Below are positions 7,603-15,142 of a stretch of DNA of 51,395 nucleotides, one piece after another (position 1 is the stretch's first letter; each line of letters starts with the position of its first letter). Origin of the DNA: JAUREX01 sp044356825 (lineage in GTDB: Bacteria; Pseudomonadota; Alphaproteobacteria; Rhodobacterales; Rhodobacteraceae); NCBI GenBank assembly GCA_044356825.1, contig JBIKVM010000001.1, forward strand, positions 1 through 51,395, read 5' to 3'. The translations under genes and the position numbers were made by a program. Below the pieces are notes generated by a model. That model saw only the letters and a program-made list of their open reading frames with translations. It was not told the DNA's origin and did not search any database.

Positions 7603-7788
7603 ATGAATGCCCGCAGCCCGAAGATTTCTCCGGCACCGCACGCCCCCGAACGCACCCCTGACACCCGCATCTTTGTCGAAGTCGGGTTCTACGATCCCTC
7701 CGAGCGGATCGAACGCGTGCTGCATGCCGATCTCGACAGCTATCTCGCAGACCTCGTCCGCGTGAACGTGGCGCTGACTGCAGGCTGA
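7603..7788 (+). CDS. Small unassigned sigma-54-controlled protein (61 aa)
   Basis: The 61-aa product has a Pro-rich N-terminus and a charged C-terminal half containing RIFVEVGFYDPSERIERV and LADLVRVNV. It has no signal peptide or membrane helix. I recognise no family. The start is well supported: GAGGAG lies 8 nt upstream and a perfect sigma-54 promoter precedes it. The last 49 nt overlap antiparallel with the end of the membrane-protein gene on the minus strand. It appears monocistronic, which is unusual for a flagellar gene. Confidence 0.72.
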   Translation: MNARSPKISPAPHAPERTPDTRIFVEVGFYDPSERIERVLHADLDSYLADLVRVNVALTAG

Positions 7789-8045
7789 TCTGCAGCATCA
7801 TCCGAAGTTTCGCTGGCGCGACGGTAACGGCGCCATTCGATCCATTTCAGGGACGCCACGAACACCGCCCATACCCCCATCGCCGCGACGAAGTGCCAGA
7901 CGGTCAGCTTGGCCAGCAGCGGGAGCGAGGGCCCGAAGATGGGCAGGGTGATCATGAGAAATGCCGCCACGATGAGAAAGTGGCGTATGCGCGCGCAACT
8001 CCGACAGGGACCGGACTGTGGCGCATTTGACCGATGATAGAACAT
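7740..8045 (-). CDS. Unassigned small membrane protein with CxxC (101 aa)
   Basis: The product starts MFYHRS, carries a CRSC motif near residue 14-17, two hydrophobic helices (about 22-46 and 49-66) and a charged tail. I recognise no family. The ATG at 8045 has GAGG upstream. It follows the fliT-like gene by 58 nt on the same strand and may be cotranscribed. Its 3' end overlaps the convergent 61-aa gene. Confidence 0.6.
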   Translation of the reverse strand: MFYHRSNAPQSGPCRSCARIRHFLIVAAFLMITLPIFGPSLPLLAKLTVWHFVAAMGVWAVFVASLKWIEWRRYRRASETSDDAADQPAVSATFTRTRSAR

Positions 8046-8103
8046 GACGCCTCGCTTGCTCCTGCAATGATAGCACGTCGGACGGGACGCGGCCAGCAGC
8101 GGA

Positions 8104-8373
8104 TCAGGCCGGGCCGCCTTCGCCATAGCCGCGGCGGGCCTTGCGGGCACGGGCCAACTCCGACATCGCCGCCCGCAGCGCGGCCATGGCGCGAACATCG
8201 GCGGCCATTTCCTCGGCCAGCGTCGCGCGCAGTTCTGGCGTCGGGCGAGAGACACTCGCCAGAAGAACGCGCCGCTCGTCATCGATCCGCTCGACAGTGT
8301 CCGAATCGGCTTCGAGCATCGCGCGGCGCAATTCCGCGCCAAGCCCTGCGAGGCGGCCCGCCGCGTCATCCAT
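8104..8373 (-). CDS. FliT-like chaperone (89 aa)
   Basis: This small, fully helical, highly charged protein is of a size and composition typical of FliT, the chaperone for FliD. The motif region GAELRRAMLEADSDTVERID followed by DERRVLLA resembles the FliT N-terminal helices. The assignment rests on composition and position, because it overlaps the FliS-like gene by 8 nt and is translationally coupled to it. It could be another short export chaperone. Confidence 0.55.
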   Translation of the reverse strand: MDDAAGRLAGLGAELRRAMLEADSDTVERIDDERRVLLASVSRPTPELRATLAEEMAADVRAMAALRAAMSELARARKARRGYGEGGPA

Positions 8374-8761
8374 GATCGCGCTGCCCGGAAGCGTGAACGG
8401 CAAAGAGCACATGCAGATCGCGCAGGACGCCTGTCTCGGCCGCGAACTCGGACTGGCCCGAAGCGAAGCCCTCGACAAGACGCTCGCGCAGGTGGCGCAT
8501 CAAGAGGCAGATTAGGCCGGACGCCAGACCCCCCGCACGCAAGTCTATGCTTTCGAATATGAAATCCACTCCGCGCAGGATGCGCGTGCGTTCGACCTCT
8601 GCGTCGGAGGCCCGGCCGTCCACCTCGGCGCTCTCAAGCCGCGTCAGGCCCTTCAGGATACCGTCGAGGGCCACATAGATCGTGGTGACCGGATCGATGC
8701 GAAAGTCGCGATGCGGATAGCGCCGCAGACGATAGGACTGTAGCGAGGCCACGTCACTCAT
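8366..8761 (-). CDS. FliS-like export chaperone, second copy
   Basis: The 131-aa helical protein contains FIFESIDLRAGGLASGLICL followed by MRHLRERLVEG. This aligns with the FliS core (leucine-rich helix, L-D-x-x-x-GG, then a helix ending RLxEA). It is divergent from the FliS at 6609-6995. It may serve a different export substrate. I placed the start at ATG 8761 (MSDVASLQSYRL). A strong sigma-54 element lies 126 nt upstream of the ATG, inside the divergent neighbouring gene. The fliT-like gene follows with an 8-nt overlap. Confidence 0.6.
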   Translation of the reverse strand: MSDVASLQSYRLRRYPHRDFRIDPVTTIYVALDGILKGLTRLESAEVDGRASDAEVERTRILRGVDFIFESIDLRAGGLASGLICLLMRHLRERLVEGFASGQSEFAAETGVLRDLHVLFAVHASGQRDHG

Positions 8762-8793
8762 GCTATCTTCCCCCTGCGGTCGATGGTCGGACC

Positions 8794-9195
8794 GTGGAAA
8801 ACCCGATGCTTGCAACCCCAGTCAGCGCCGCCCCGATGCTTCCACCCTCGATTTCGGGGCCGGAACGGGGCACGCTCGGCGGTCCGCTTCCCCAACTTGC
8901 AAGCGCTGTGCCAGACCTGCGGCAGACGGTCTTTGGTCTTGAGCCGCCAAAGCCCATGCACGCGGCGGGTGCGATGCGGTCCTACCGCGAAGCGTCGCTG
9001 GCAGAGGGGTTCGCGGGTCGCATCATCCACCCGGGTCAGGCACCGTCGGCAATCGCGACCGAGAACGCGCTCGTCGCGCGCAGCATCCTTGCGCCCGTCT
9101 ATGTGCACGACAGCGCGGCAAGCAAGATGGCGAGGCTGTCGAACCAGCACCGCGATGCGCCGCGCTACGGGAACCTCGTGAACCTGCTCGCCTGA
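8794..9195 (+). CDS. Unassigned 133-aa protein divergent from the FliS-like gene
   Basis: The N-terminal half is Pro/Ala-rich and probably disordered. The C-terminal half (AGRIIHPGQAPSAIATEN, then KMARLSNQHRDAP) looks structured. I recognise no family. The start is uncertain: GTG at 8794, ATG at 8806 (GGA 7 nt upstream) or a later ATG near 8956 are possible. A sigma-54 promoter for the opposite strand lies inside its first half at 8898-8913, which slightly favours a late start. Confidence 0.55.
   Translation: MENPMLATPVSAAPMLPPSISGPERGTLGGPLPQLASAVPDLRQTVFGLEPPKPMHAAGAMRSYREASLAEGFAGRIIHPGQAPSAIATENALVARSILAPVYVHDSAASKMARLSNQHRDAPRYGNLVNLLA
8898..8913 (-). promoter_or_regulatory. Sigma-54 promoter of the FliS-like/FliT-like operon
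   Basis: The minus strand reads TGGCACAGCGCTTGCA, with perfect TGGCAC and TTGCA blocks and GG-N10-GC spacing. The predicted start near 8887 gives a leader of about 126 nt to the FliS-like ATG. It lies within the coding region of the divergent 133-aa gene. Confidence 0.75.
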
Positions 9196-9208
9196 GCGCA
9201 GAAGGTCC

Positions 9209-10051
9209 TCAGGCCTTGCCAGCCTCGGCTTCGTCCTCGCCCTTGCGACGCTTGCGCCGGCGCGACTTGACGCGCTCGGGCTCGTCATCGAAGCGCACTT
9301 CGGGGTCAAGAAGACGGTAGTTGGCGCGCGCGCGCACCTCGTCGGTCTCTGCCAGGATGTGCCAATAGAGCCGGTCACGATAGAGTTGGTAGGACCGCAG
9401 AAGGTTCAACTGCGCCCGCCGGGTATAGAGCGCGAGCAGCACATGCACGATCACCAGGATGGTCCAATGGGTCAGGAGTGTGACGCCATAGGCCACGAGC
9501 GCCCCGACCATCGGGAAGTAGAGCCGATGATTGAGCATCCACAGCGGGGGCAGCGTCGTCGCTAGCGGATCGGGCTGGGTCGGATGGATGGCTGCCACCT
9601 TGGCCTTGAGTTCGCGGAAGACCTCGTAGTTCTGATAGGCCGCGATTGGCCCGTAGGTGACGGACCTGAAGGCCGCGGCGATCTCGAGCGCGGTCTCGGG
9701 GGGGCAATGATCGAAGCTGCCGCGCAAGGGCGTCGTGTAGATCTGGTGAAAGAAGACCCCACCCCGGCAGAATGTCACAAGCCACCGCGGATCGATATCG
9801 GCCTCTTCGGCCGCCTTGTCTCCATCCTCGAAGAACCTCTGCAGCGCATCGACGTCGCCGCTGAACATCTGGCCGTCGATCGCCACCAGAATGTCACCGT
9901 CCTTGAGGCGCATCGACCGGCCAAGTTTCGAGACGCCGTCTTTCTCGATCCGCAGAAAGGTGGGGACCGTCGCAACGCCCTCGAGCGTGACGCCCCCTGA
10001 TCCCTGGGCACCGGGACGGGCGCGCGCGCCGGTCGTCTGGGGATCGGCCAT
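9209..10051 (-). CDS. Unassigned membrane protein with PDZ-like N-terminus (280 aa)
   Basis: The N-terminal third contains a PDZ-like stretch (SMRLKDGDILVAIDGQMFSG). A cytosolic middle follows, then two hydrophobic helices (around YFPMVGALVAYGVTLLTHW and ILVIVHVLLALYT). The C-terminus is very basic and ends in an RRRKRRKGEDEAEAGKA tail. I recognise no named family. It is the last gene of the fliOPQR-flhB operon, 10 nt after its neighbour. The ATG at 10051 gives a standard cytoplasmic N-terminus. Confidence 0.7.
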   Translation of the reverse strand: MADPQTTGARARPGAQGSGGVTLEGVATVPTFLRIEKDGVSKLGRSMRLKDGDILVAIDGQMFSGDVDALQRFFEDGDKAAEEADIDPRWLVTFCRGGVFFHQIYTTPLRGSFDHCPPETALEIAAAFRSVTYGPIAAYQNYEVFRELKAKVAAIHPTQPDPLATTLPPLWMLNHRLYFPMVGALVAYGVTLLTHWTILVIVHVLLALYTRRAQLNLLRSYQLYRDRLYWHILAETDEVRARANYRLLDPEVRFDDEPERVKSRRRKRRKGEDEAEAGKA

Positions 10052-10061
10052 CGCGGTTCGC

Positions 10062-10889
10062 TCAGGGGAACTTGATGATGTCGCCGCCGCCCTGCGAGCC
10101 CGACGATGCGGCGGGCGCACGCGGCCGCGGTGCCGCGGGTGCGGCTGCGGGTGCCGGACGGTTTGCAACCGCCGTGATCTTGGCCGAGATTTCCTGCGAC
10201 AGCAGCGTCACCGCGTCCAGCTTGGCCATGATCTCGGTCAGCGCGGCAGCGGATCGGTCAACCGGCGGCTCCGCTGCCGCACCGGCTTCCGCGGCGCCCT
10301 CGGCCGGCACGGCAGGCGGTGCGACGCTCTCGAGTGCGGCCACCACGCGGCCGAGCGTTTCAGCCTGTTCGGCAAAACCCGCCGCCAGAGCGGATCCAAG
10401 CTCACCCGACATCAGGCCGAGCGGCCCCGGACTAGCCGGATCAGTGCCTGTCAGGGCGGTAGCGATCGACTGGGGCTGCGCGGCAAGGGCGGCTTCGATG
10501 CGGGCCATGGCCTCGGTGCTCTGGCCGATCGCACCCGCGATCTCGGCCTGAGCTTCGTCGAGCCCCTCGACGCTGCCGATTGCCCCCACGAGCTTGTCGA
10601 CGTTCTCGGCGAAGATGACGAGTGCCTCGAGCGATGTCTGGTTCGTCGTCTGCATCTCGCTCAGCGTACGGTAATACATGAGCGCGGCGAGGACGACCAC
10701 CGCCACCGCCCCGATCATCGAGCTGGCAAAGACAGCAATGGCATAGCGGTACACCTTCTTCACCTCGCGGGCTGAAGCTTCGTTCTGCTTGCGGATGGTC
10801 TCGAACTCGGCCGTGACGTTCGTGGCGGCGTCGGCCGCGTCGAGGGCGATCTTGATGCTTTCCTCGATGGCCCTTGTGTCCTCGCTCAT
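10062..10889 (-). CDS. Unassigned coiled-coil membrane protein (275 aa)
   Basis: A helical N-terminal segment (residues 1-45) precedes one membrane helix (about 50-71, AIAVFASSMIGAVAVVVLAAL). A long Ala/Glu-rich predicted coiled coil and a Pro/Ala-rich tail ending DIIKFP follow. It resembles methyl-accepting or septum-type coiled-coil proteins only in composition. The start is firm: AGGAG lies 6 nt upstream, and the ATG overlaps the stop of the preceding gene (ATGA). The context is the distal fliO-flhB operon. Confidence 0.7.
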   Translation of the reverse strand: MSEDTRAIEESIKIALDAADAATNVTAEFETIRKQNEASAREVKKVYRYAIAVFASSMIGAVAVVVLAALMYYRTLSEMQTTNQTSLEALVIFAENVDKLVGAIGSVEGLDEAQAEIAGAIGQSTEAMARIEAALAAQPQSIATALTGTDPASPGPLGLMSGELGSALAAGFAEQAETLGRVVAALESVAPPAVPAEGAAEAGAAAEPPVDRSAAALTEIMAKLDAVTLLSQEISAKITAVANRPAPAAAPAAPRPRAPAASSGSQGGGDIIKFP

Positions 10890-11101
10890 CGCGAACTCCT
10901 GACGGTGTGCGGACCGCGCGCGACGGTCGGTCTGGCTTCGAACCGAGCACAAACCGTGCCAGTTGCCACCAGAACTTCCTGCGACGGCAGGTTGGAGGAT
11001 TTGAACCCGAAGGACCGGCAGCCCCAAGGGCGCTGCGGCTCGTAGGTGACGAAGAAGTGCCTGCAGGTGCCGCATCGCACCTCGCGGGTGGGTGCCGTCA
11101 T
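10886..11101 (-). CDS. Small four-cysteine protein (71 aa)
   Basis: The sequence has CGTCRHF, then GCRSFGFKSSNLPS, then a fourth cysteine in TGTVCARFEA, a probable zinc-ribbon-like arrangement. Small proteins of this pattern occur in many proteobacteria and often carry a doubtful uracil-DNA glycosylase label; I see no glycosylase motif. It is coupled on both sides by ATGA overlaps, which places it firmly in the flhB operon. Confidence 0.68.
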   Translation of the reverse strand: MTAPTREVRCGTCRHFFVTYEPQRPWGCRSFGFKSSNLPSQEVLVATGTVCARFEARPTVARGPHTVRSSR

Positions 11102-11319
11102 CTCCCGTCTCCGAACAATGCAAGCCAGATGGACGCAATCACGTGTCGCAGCGCGCCGAGGACGGACAAGAGCGCGCACACGCCAAGTCCGATGGCCTTC
11201 CAGCGTTCGCCCGCGTCAGAGGCAAGCAGTGCTTCGCCGCCGAGCCAGAGGCCCATGCCAAGAAAGACCGCCGTCGAAATCATGTCGCCCAGCGTGGCAT
11301 CGCGCTTCCGGATCCGCAT
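11098..11319 (-). CDS. Small two-helix membrane protein (73 aa)
   Basis: Two hydrophobic helices (about 14-32 and 42-68) flank a short charged loop (SDAGERWKA). I recognise no family. It starts 6 nt after flhB ends, and its stop overlaps the next start (ATGA), so it is cotranscribed and translationally coupled. Confidence 0.62.
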   Translation of the reverse strand: MRIRKRDATLGDMISTAVFLGMGLWLGGEALLASDAGERWKAIGLGVCALLSVLGALRHVIASIWLALFGDGR

Positions 11320-11325
11320 GGCGCC

Positions 11326-12480
11326 TTACCCTCGTCCCTCGAGCGGTCGGCCATCCTCGCCAAACCGCAGTTCGGGCGGCAGATCCACCTCGGGCTGTTC
11401 GAGATCCTCGCCCCGGTCGATGCGATAGACATAGGCCAGCACCGCCGCTACCGCCGTGTAGAGCTTTTCCGAGATCTCCTGCCCGATCTCGCTCGTGAAG
11501 AAGAGCGCGCGCGCCAGAAGGGGGCTGCGCAGCACCGTGACGCCCGCCGCCTCGCCGCGCGCGATGATCATCTCGGCCATCCGCCCGCGACCCATCGCCA
11601 GAACGACAGGCGCGCCCGCCTCTCCTGCGTCGTATTTCAGCGCGACAGCGAAGTGCGTGGGGTTCGTCACGATCACACGGGCCTCGGCCACCTTGTCGAG
11701 TGCCTGCGCCGCTTGGGACGCGCGCCTCGTCGCCTCCATCTGCAGCCGCCGGATGCGCGACTTGATCTCGGGCGAGCCTTCGGTCTCCTTGTTCTCGTCA
11801 CGAAGATCCTGGCGGCTCATGCGCAGCTTTTCGATATGCTGATGGCGCGACCACAGGAAGTCGAGCGCCGCAGTCACCGCCAGCACCACGAGCGTTGCTG
11901 CGATGAGCAGCAGGAAGTCGCGGAAGAGCTTTTCGGATGCGCTTGCGAGCCCGGCAGAGGAAAGCGAGAGCAGCGACGGCAGCAGATGCCACAACGTCAG
12001 GATCGTGGCGCCACCGAGCAGACTGACCTTCACGACCGCCTTGATGAGTTCCATCAACCCGTGGATCGAGAAGATGCGGCCGAGCCCCGCGATGGGATTG
12101 ATGCGGGATCCCTTGAAGGCCATCGCGGCGGCAGCGAAATGAAGCCCCCCGACCAGAGACTGCGTGATGAGAGACACGACGAGCAGCGGCAACCCGACCA
12201 GCACCGAAGCGATCACGAAGACCCAGACCGCACTGGCAAGGTTCGTGCGAATCTGGTCGATCAGCGCCTCGGAGGGGTCCAGACGGAACCAAGACTGCCA
12301 GCCGCTCAGGACCTGCGGCATGATCGTCGCCGCCCCGAACATCACGATCACCCCCGCAAAGAGTGTCGCAAACACCATGACATCCTTGGCGCTGAGGATC
12401 TGGCCTTCCTCGATCGCCTTCTCAAGACGTCGTTGGGAGGGGTCTTCGGTCTTTTCCTGACCCTCGTCGCTTTCAGCCAT
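11326..12480 (-). CDS. flhB: Flagellar export switch protein FlhB
   Basis: The 384-aa product has four membrane helices and a cytoplasmic C-terminal domain with the autocleavage motif NPTH at residues 273-276. FlhB switches export specificity from rod/hook to filament substrates together with FliK. I chose the ATG at 12480 (MAESDEGQEKTEDPS), the standard FlhB start; it overlaps the fliR stop by 8 nt, indicating translational coupling. Confidence 0.96.
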   Translation of the reverse strand: MAESDEGQEKTEDPSQRRLEKAIEEGQILSAKDVMVFATLFAGVIVMFGAATIMPQVLSGWQSWFRLDPSEALIDQIRTNLASAVWVFVIASVLVGLPLLVVSLITQSLVGGLHFAAAAMAFKGSRINPIAGLGRIFSIHGLMELIKAVVKVSLLGGATILTLWHLLPSLLSLSSAGLASASEKLFRDFLLLIAATLVVLAVTAALDFLWSRHQHIEKLRMSRQDLRDENKETEGSPEIKSRIRRLQMEATRRASQAAQALDKVAEARVIVTNPTHFAVALKYDAGEAGAPVVLAMGRGRMAEMIIARGEAAGVTVLRSPLLARALFFTSEIGQEISEKLYTAVAAVLAYVYRIDRGEDLEQPEVDLPPELRFGEDGRPLEGRG

Positions 12481-13294
12481 CCGCAAGCCCCCTGAGCAAT
12501 CCGTCGAGGACGCCCAGCGCCTGACGGATGAGGTCCGTCAGCGCCGTGCCGAGCGTACCCGCCGACATGAACAGCAGCAGGAACGCAGCCATGAGGGTGA
12601 TCGGAAAGCCGAACGAGAAGAGGTTCAATTGCGGCGCCGACTTTGTGATGATCCCGATCGCGACGTTGATCAAGAAGAGGACTGCCGTCACGGGAAGCAT
12701 GATCGCCGCCGCCGCTGCGAACATCACCCCCATCGACTCAACGCCGATCGTTGCAAGCGGCATAAGCAGGATCGGCGTGCCGATGGGCAGGGCGCGGTAG
12801 CTCTCGAGCACCATGCCGATGGCGGCCAGATGACCGTTGAGCGACAGAAAGACTACGATCAGGAACAACATGAAGATCTGGCTGACGACAGGCGTCTGGC
12901 CCGTTCCGGCGGGATCGACCTGCGCCGCGAAGGACAGGCCCGCAGTCGAGGCGATCTTGTCGCCCGCGACGGCTGCAGCGGAGAAGATGATCGTGAGCAC
13001 AAGGCCAGCCGTCAGCCCGAGCGCGATCTCCTGCGCCACGATCGGCACGAGGCGGAAGCTTGTGAGCACATCGACCGGCGGCAGCGCCGCTTCGGTCATG
13101 ACAAAGGCCGCGAGCGCCACCCCGAAGACGATCCGGACCGGCAGTGGAACCATGCGCGACCCGAAAAACGGTGCAGCCAGCAGGAAGGCCCCGATCCTCA
13201 GCGAGGCGACCATCCCCAGCAGGAGCAGATCGAGCAGCCCCTGCATTCCGCTGCCGGGCAACCCGCCGAAATCGAGGGGGACGACTGGCAGCAT
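12473..13294 (-). CDS. fliR: Flagellar export gate protein FliR
   Basis: The 273-aa polytopic protein has FliR features, including a short N-terminal segment, FGSRMVPLPVRI, and about six hydrophobic helices. It forms the export gate with FliP and FliQ. The start lies 1 nt after fliQ ends on the minus strand, and its end overlaps flhB. Confidence 0.95.
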   Translation of the reverse strand: MLPVVPLDFGGLPGSGMQGLLDLLLLGMVASLRIGAFLLAAPFFGSRMVPLPVRIVFGVALAAFVMTEAALPPVDVLTSFRLVPIVAQEIALGLTAGLVLTIIFSAAAVAGDKIASTAGLSFAAQVDPAGTGQTPVVSQIFMLFLIVVFLSLNGHLAAIGMVLESYRALPIGTPILLMPLATIGVESMGVMFAAAAAIMLPVTAVLFLINVAIGIITKSAPQLNLFSFGFPITLMAAFLLLFMSAGTLGTALTDLIRQALGVLDGLLRGLADG

Positions 13295-13295
13295 G

Positions 13296-13562
13296 TCAGC
13301 GCAGGTTCACGATTTCGTCGAAGATGAAGGCGAAATAGTCGGTCATCTGCGTCAGCGTGAAGCTCGACAGCAGCGCCATGGTCATAACGACGATCACGAG
13401 TTTGGGCACGAAGCTTAGCGTCATCTCGTTGATCGAGGTCGCCGCCTGCACGAGACCGATCGCCAGACCGACCGCCAGCGCCACCCCGAGGATCGGCCCA
13501 GCCATGATGACGATCTGCCAATAGGCAAGGCGGAGGTATTCCACGTTGCTGTCAAAATCCAT
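13296..13562 (-). CDS. fliQ: Flagellar export gate protein FliQ
   Basis: The 88-aa protein has two membrane helices and the FliQ-type segment QAATSINEMTLSFVPKL between them. It is the usual size for FliQ and lies between fliP and fliR in the canonical order. Confidence 0.96.
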   Translation of the reverse strand: MDFDSNVEYLRLAYWQIVIMAGPILGVALAVGLAIGLVQAATSINEMTLSFVPKLVIVVMTMALLSSFTLTQMTDYFAFIFDEIVNLR

Positions 13563-13571
13563 CCTGTCCTC

Positions 13572-14339
13572 TCAACTCTGCACGAAGGTCGCGGCGAGCG
13601 ATCCGACCGTCATCGACCAGCCGTCGACCAGCACGAACAACAGAAGCTTGAAGGGAAGCGAGACGAGCATCGGCGAGAGCATCATCATCCCGAGCGACAT
13701 GAGGACCGAGGCGATCACCATGTCGATGACGAGAAACGGCAAGAACAGCAGGAAGCCGATCTGGAACGCCATCTTGAGTTCGGAGGTGATGAAGGCCGGC
13801 AAGAGAGTCGAGAAGGGGATGTCGGCCGTGCTCGCATAGGGCGGATCGCCCGCCATCTCGGCGAAGAGCAGAAGGGAATCTTCTTGCGTGTTCAGCACCA
13901 TGAACTGCTTCATCAGGGCGCTGGCGATACTGATGGCCTGTTCGGGCGTGATCTGCCCGTCAAGATAGGGCGAGAGCGCATCGTCGTAGATCGCGCCGAA
14001 GGTCGGCGCCATGATGAAGAAGGTCAGGAACAGCGCGATCGCGATCAGGACCTGGTTGGGGGGCGTCTGCTGCGTCCCGAGGGCCTGGCGCAGGATCGAC
14101 AGCACGATGATGATCCGCGTGAAGGCCGTCGCCCCGAGCACGATCGAGGGCAGGACCGTCAGCGCGGTCATCAGGGCAAGAATCTGGAGAGAAAGCGAAT
14201 AGGTCGTCGCGCCGTCCTCTCCAGTCTCGGAGGTCAGCGCGGGCAGGCCCGCGATGGCGTCGCCCAGCACGTTCTGCGCGGCGGCGGGGTGCGCCAGAGC
14301 GGCGGCGACCAGGGCAAGGGGCAGAAGGCGCGCGATCAT
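13572..14339 (-). CDS. fliP: Flagellar export gate protein FliP
   Basis: The 255-aa product has a cleavable signal peptide (residues 1-21, ending HPAAAQ). FliP hallmarks follow: FTRIIIVLSILRQALGTQQTPPNQV and a C-terminal MMMLSPMLVSLPFKLLLFV. The ATG at 14339 overlaps the fliO stop (ATGA), so the longer upstream reading is not real. Confidence 0.96.
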   Translation of the reverse strand: MIARLLPLALVAAALAHPAAAQNVLGDAIAGLPALTSETGEDGATTYSLSLQILALMTALTVLPSIVLGATAFTRIIIVLSILRQALGTQQTPPNQVLIAIALFLTFFIMAPTFGAIYDDALSPYLDGQITPEQAISIASALMKQFMVLNTQEDSLLLFAEMAGDPPYASTADIPFSTLLPAFITSELKMAFQIGFLLFLPFLVIDMVIASVLMSLGMMMLSPMLVSLPFKLLLFVLVDGWSMTVGSLAATFVQS

Positions 14340-14617
14340 TGCGTCCCCCCGGTCGGGGCATCGTCGCGCCCGAGATCGAGCAGCGCCCCCGCCGTCCCGC
14401 GCGCGGAATGCACAAGCACGCGGCGGTCGCCCACCCGCAGCAGCGTGACCCGCTCGGTCGGAGCAAGGTTCGCTTGTTCGACGACGACGATCTCGCGTCC
14501 CTGACGCAAGCGGGCGCCGATCCCCTCGCGGTTTCGGCGTACCCAGACCTGCACCCCGACCAGCAGCGCGAGGAACACGATCACGATCACGACTTGCGAT
14601 ATCGACACGCCCGGCAT
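14336..14617 (-). CDS. fliO: Flagellar assembly protein FliO
   Basis: The 93-aa protein has one N-terminal membrane helix (ISQVVIVIVFLALLVGVQVW) followed by a small cytoplasmic beta domain (REIVVVEQANLAPTERVTLL). FliO assists FliP assembly. It is the first gene after a consensus sigma-54 promoter, and its stop overlaps fliP. Confidence 0.9.
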   Translation of the reverse strand: MPGVSISQVVIVIVFLALLVGVQVWVRRNREGIGARLRQGREIVVVEQANLAPTERVTLLRVGDRRVLVHSARGTAGALLDLGRDDAPTGGTQ

Positions 14618-14653
14618 GGGTCAGGTCCGCTGTTGGACATCCTGACCTGACAA

Positions 14654-14669
14654 GGCAAGATTCGCGCCA
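14654..14669 (-). promoter_or_regulatory. Sigma-54 promoter of fliOPQR-flhB
   Basis: The minus strand reads TGGCGCGAATCTTGCC, a full match to TGGCRCG-N4-TTGC with GG-N10-GC spacing. The predicted start near 14643 leaves a 26-nt leader to fliO. A perfect dyad at 14745-14758 lies about 108 bp upstream, in the usual enhancer position. Confidence 0.82.
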
Positions 14670-14744
14670 ACTGCCCACGCAGGGCGCCAGCCACCGGGCG
14701 CAAGGGGGTCCGACCATCGCCGAGATCGATTCGCAACCCCGGCC

Positions 14745-14758
14745 GTCGGAGTTCCGAC
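14745..14758. promoter_or_regulatory. Dyad GTCGGAgtTCCGAC, candidate activator site for fliO
   Basis: A perfect inverted repeat with a 2-bp centre, about -108 relative to the predicted fliO start. The same dyad with AT centre is found at 39069-39084 between fleQ and rpoN. It could be a FleQ/FleT enhancer; this is inference. Confidence 0.45.
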
Positions 14759-14760
14759 AG

Positions 14761-14775
14761 CCCCCGCTCCGGGGG
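14761..14775. repeat. GC hairpin between fliN and fliO
   Basis: CCCCCG-CTC-CGGGGG, a 6-bp perfect stem with a 3-nt loop, located 14 nt after the fliN stop in the minus-strand transcript. There is no T-run. A near-identical element lies between fliF and fliG at 22561-22575. Confidence 0.5.
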
Positions 14776-14789
14776 GCGTCGGTGGGCCG

Positions 14790-15122
14790 TCAGATGCTTT
14801 CCATCCGCTTTTCGGGTTCGACGATCTCGCCCACCCGCACCCCGAAGCGTTCACCCACCATGACGATCTCGCCTTTGGCAACCATTGTGCCGTTGATGCG
14901 GATATCAAGCGGATCGCCCGCGAGGCGGTCGAGTTCGATCACCGATCCCTCGTTCAGGCGCAGCAGGTCGCGGATGGTGATTTCCGCGCGCCCCACCTCG
15001 ACGGTCATCTCGACCTCTATGCTTTCGAGCACCCGAAGGTTCTCGACCCCCGCGCGATCCGCCCGGCGTGCACCGCCGTCCGATGCCTCGCCTCCAAGGA
15101 TGTCGTCGTTCGACCCAGCCAT
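14790..15122 (-). CDS. fliN: Flagellar C-ring switch protein FliN
   Basis: The 110-aa product consists of an N-terminal variable stretch and a SpoA domain (VEVGRAEITIRDLLRLNEGS, then GTMVAKGEIVMVGERFGVRV). FliN forms the base of the C-ring with FliM and FliG. It follows fliM by 20 nt. The next flagellar gene, fliO, has its own sigma-54 promoter. Confidence 0.95.
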   Translation of the reverse strand: MAGSNDDILGGEASDGGARRADRAGVENLRVLESIEVEMTVEVGRAEITIRDLLRLNEGSVIELDRLAGDPLDIRINGTMVAKGEIVMVGERFGVRVGEIVEPEKRMESI

Positions 15123-15142
15123 GGCCCGTTCCTCCTGCGGCC

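Noticed and set aside
8795..8810. TGGAAAACCCGATGCT as a plus-strand sigma-54 promoter for the 133-aa gene
   Set aside because: Spacing is right but only TGG and TGC match, and it overlaps the likely start codon.
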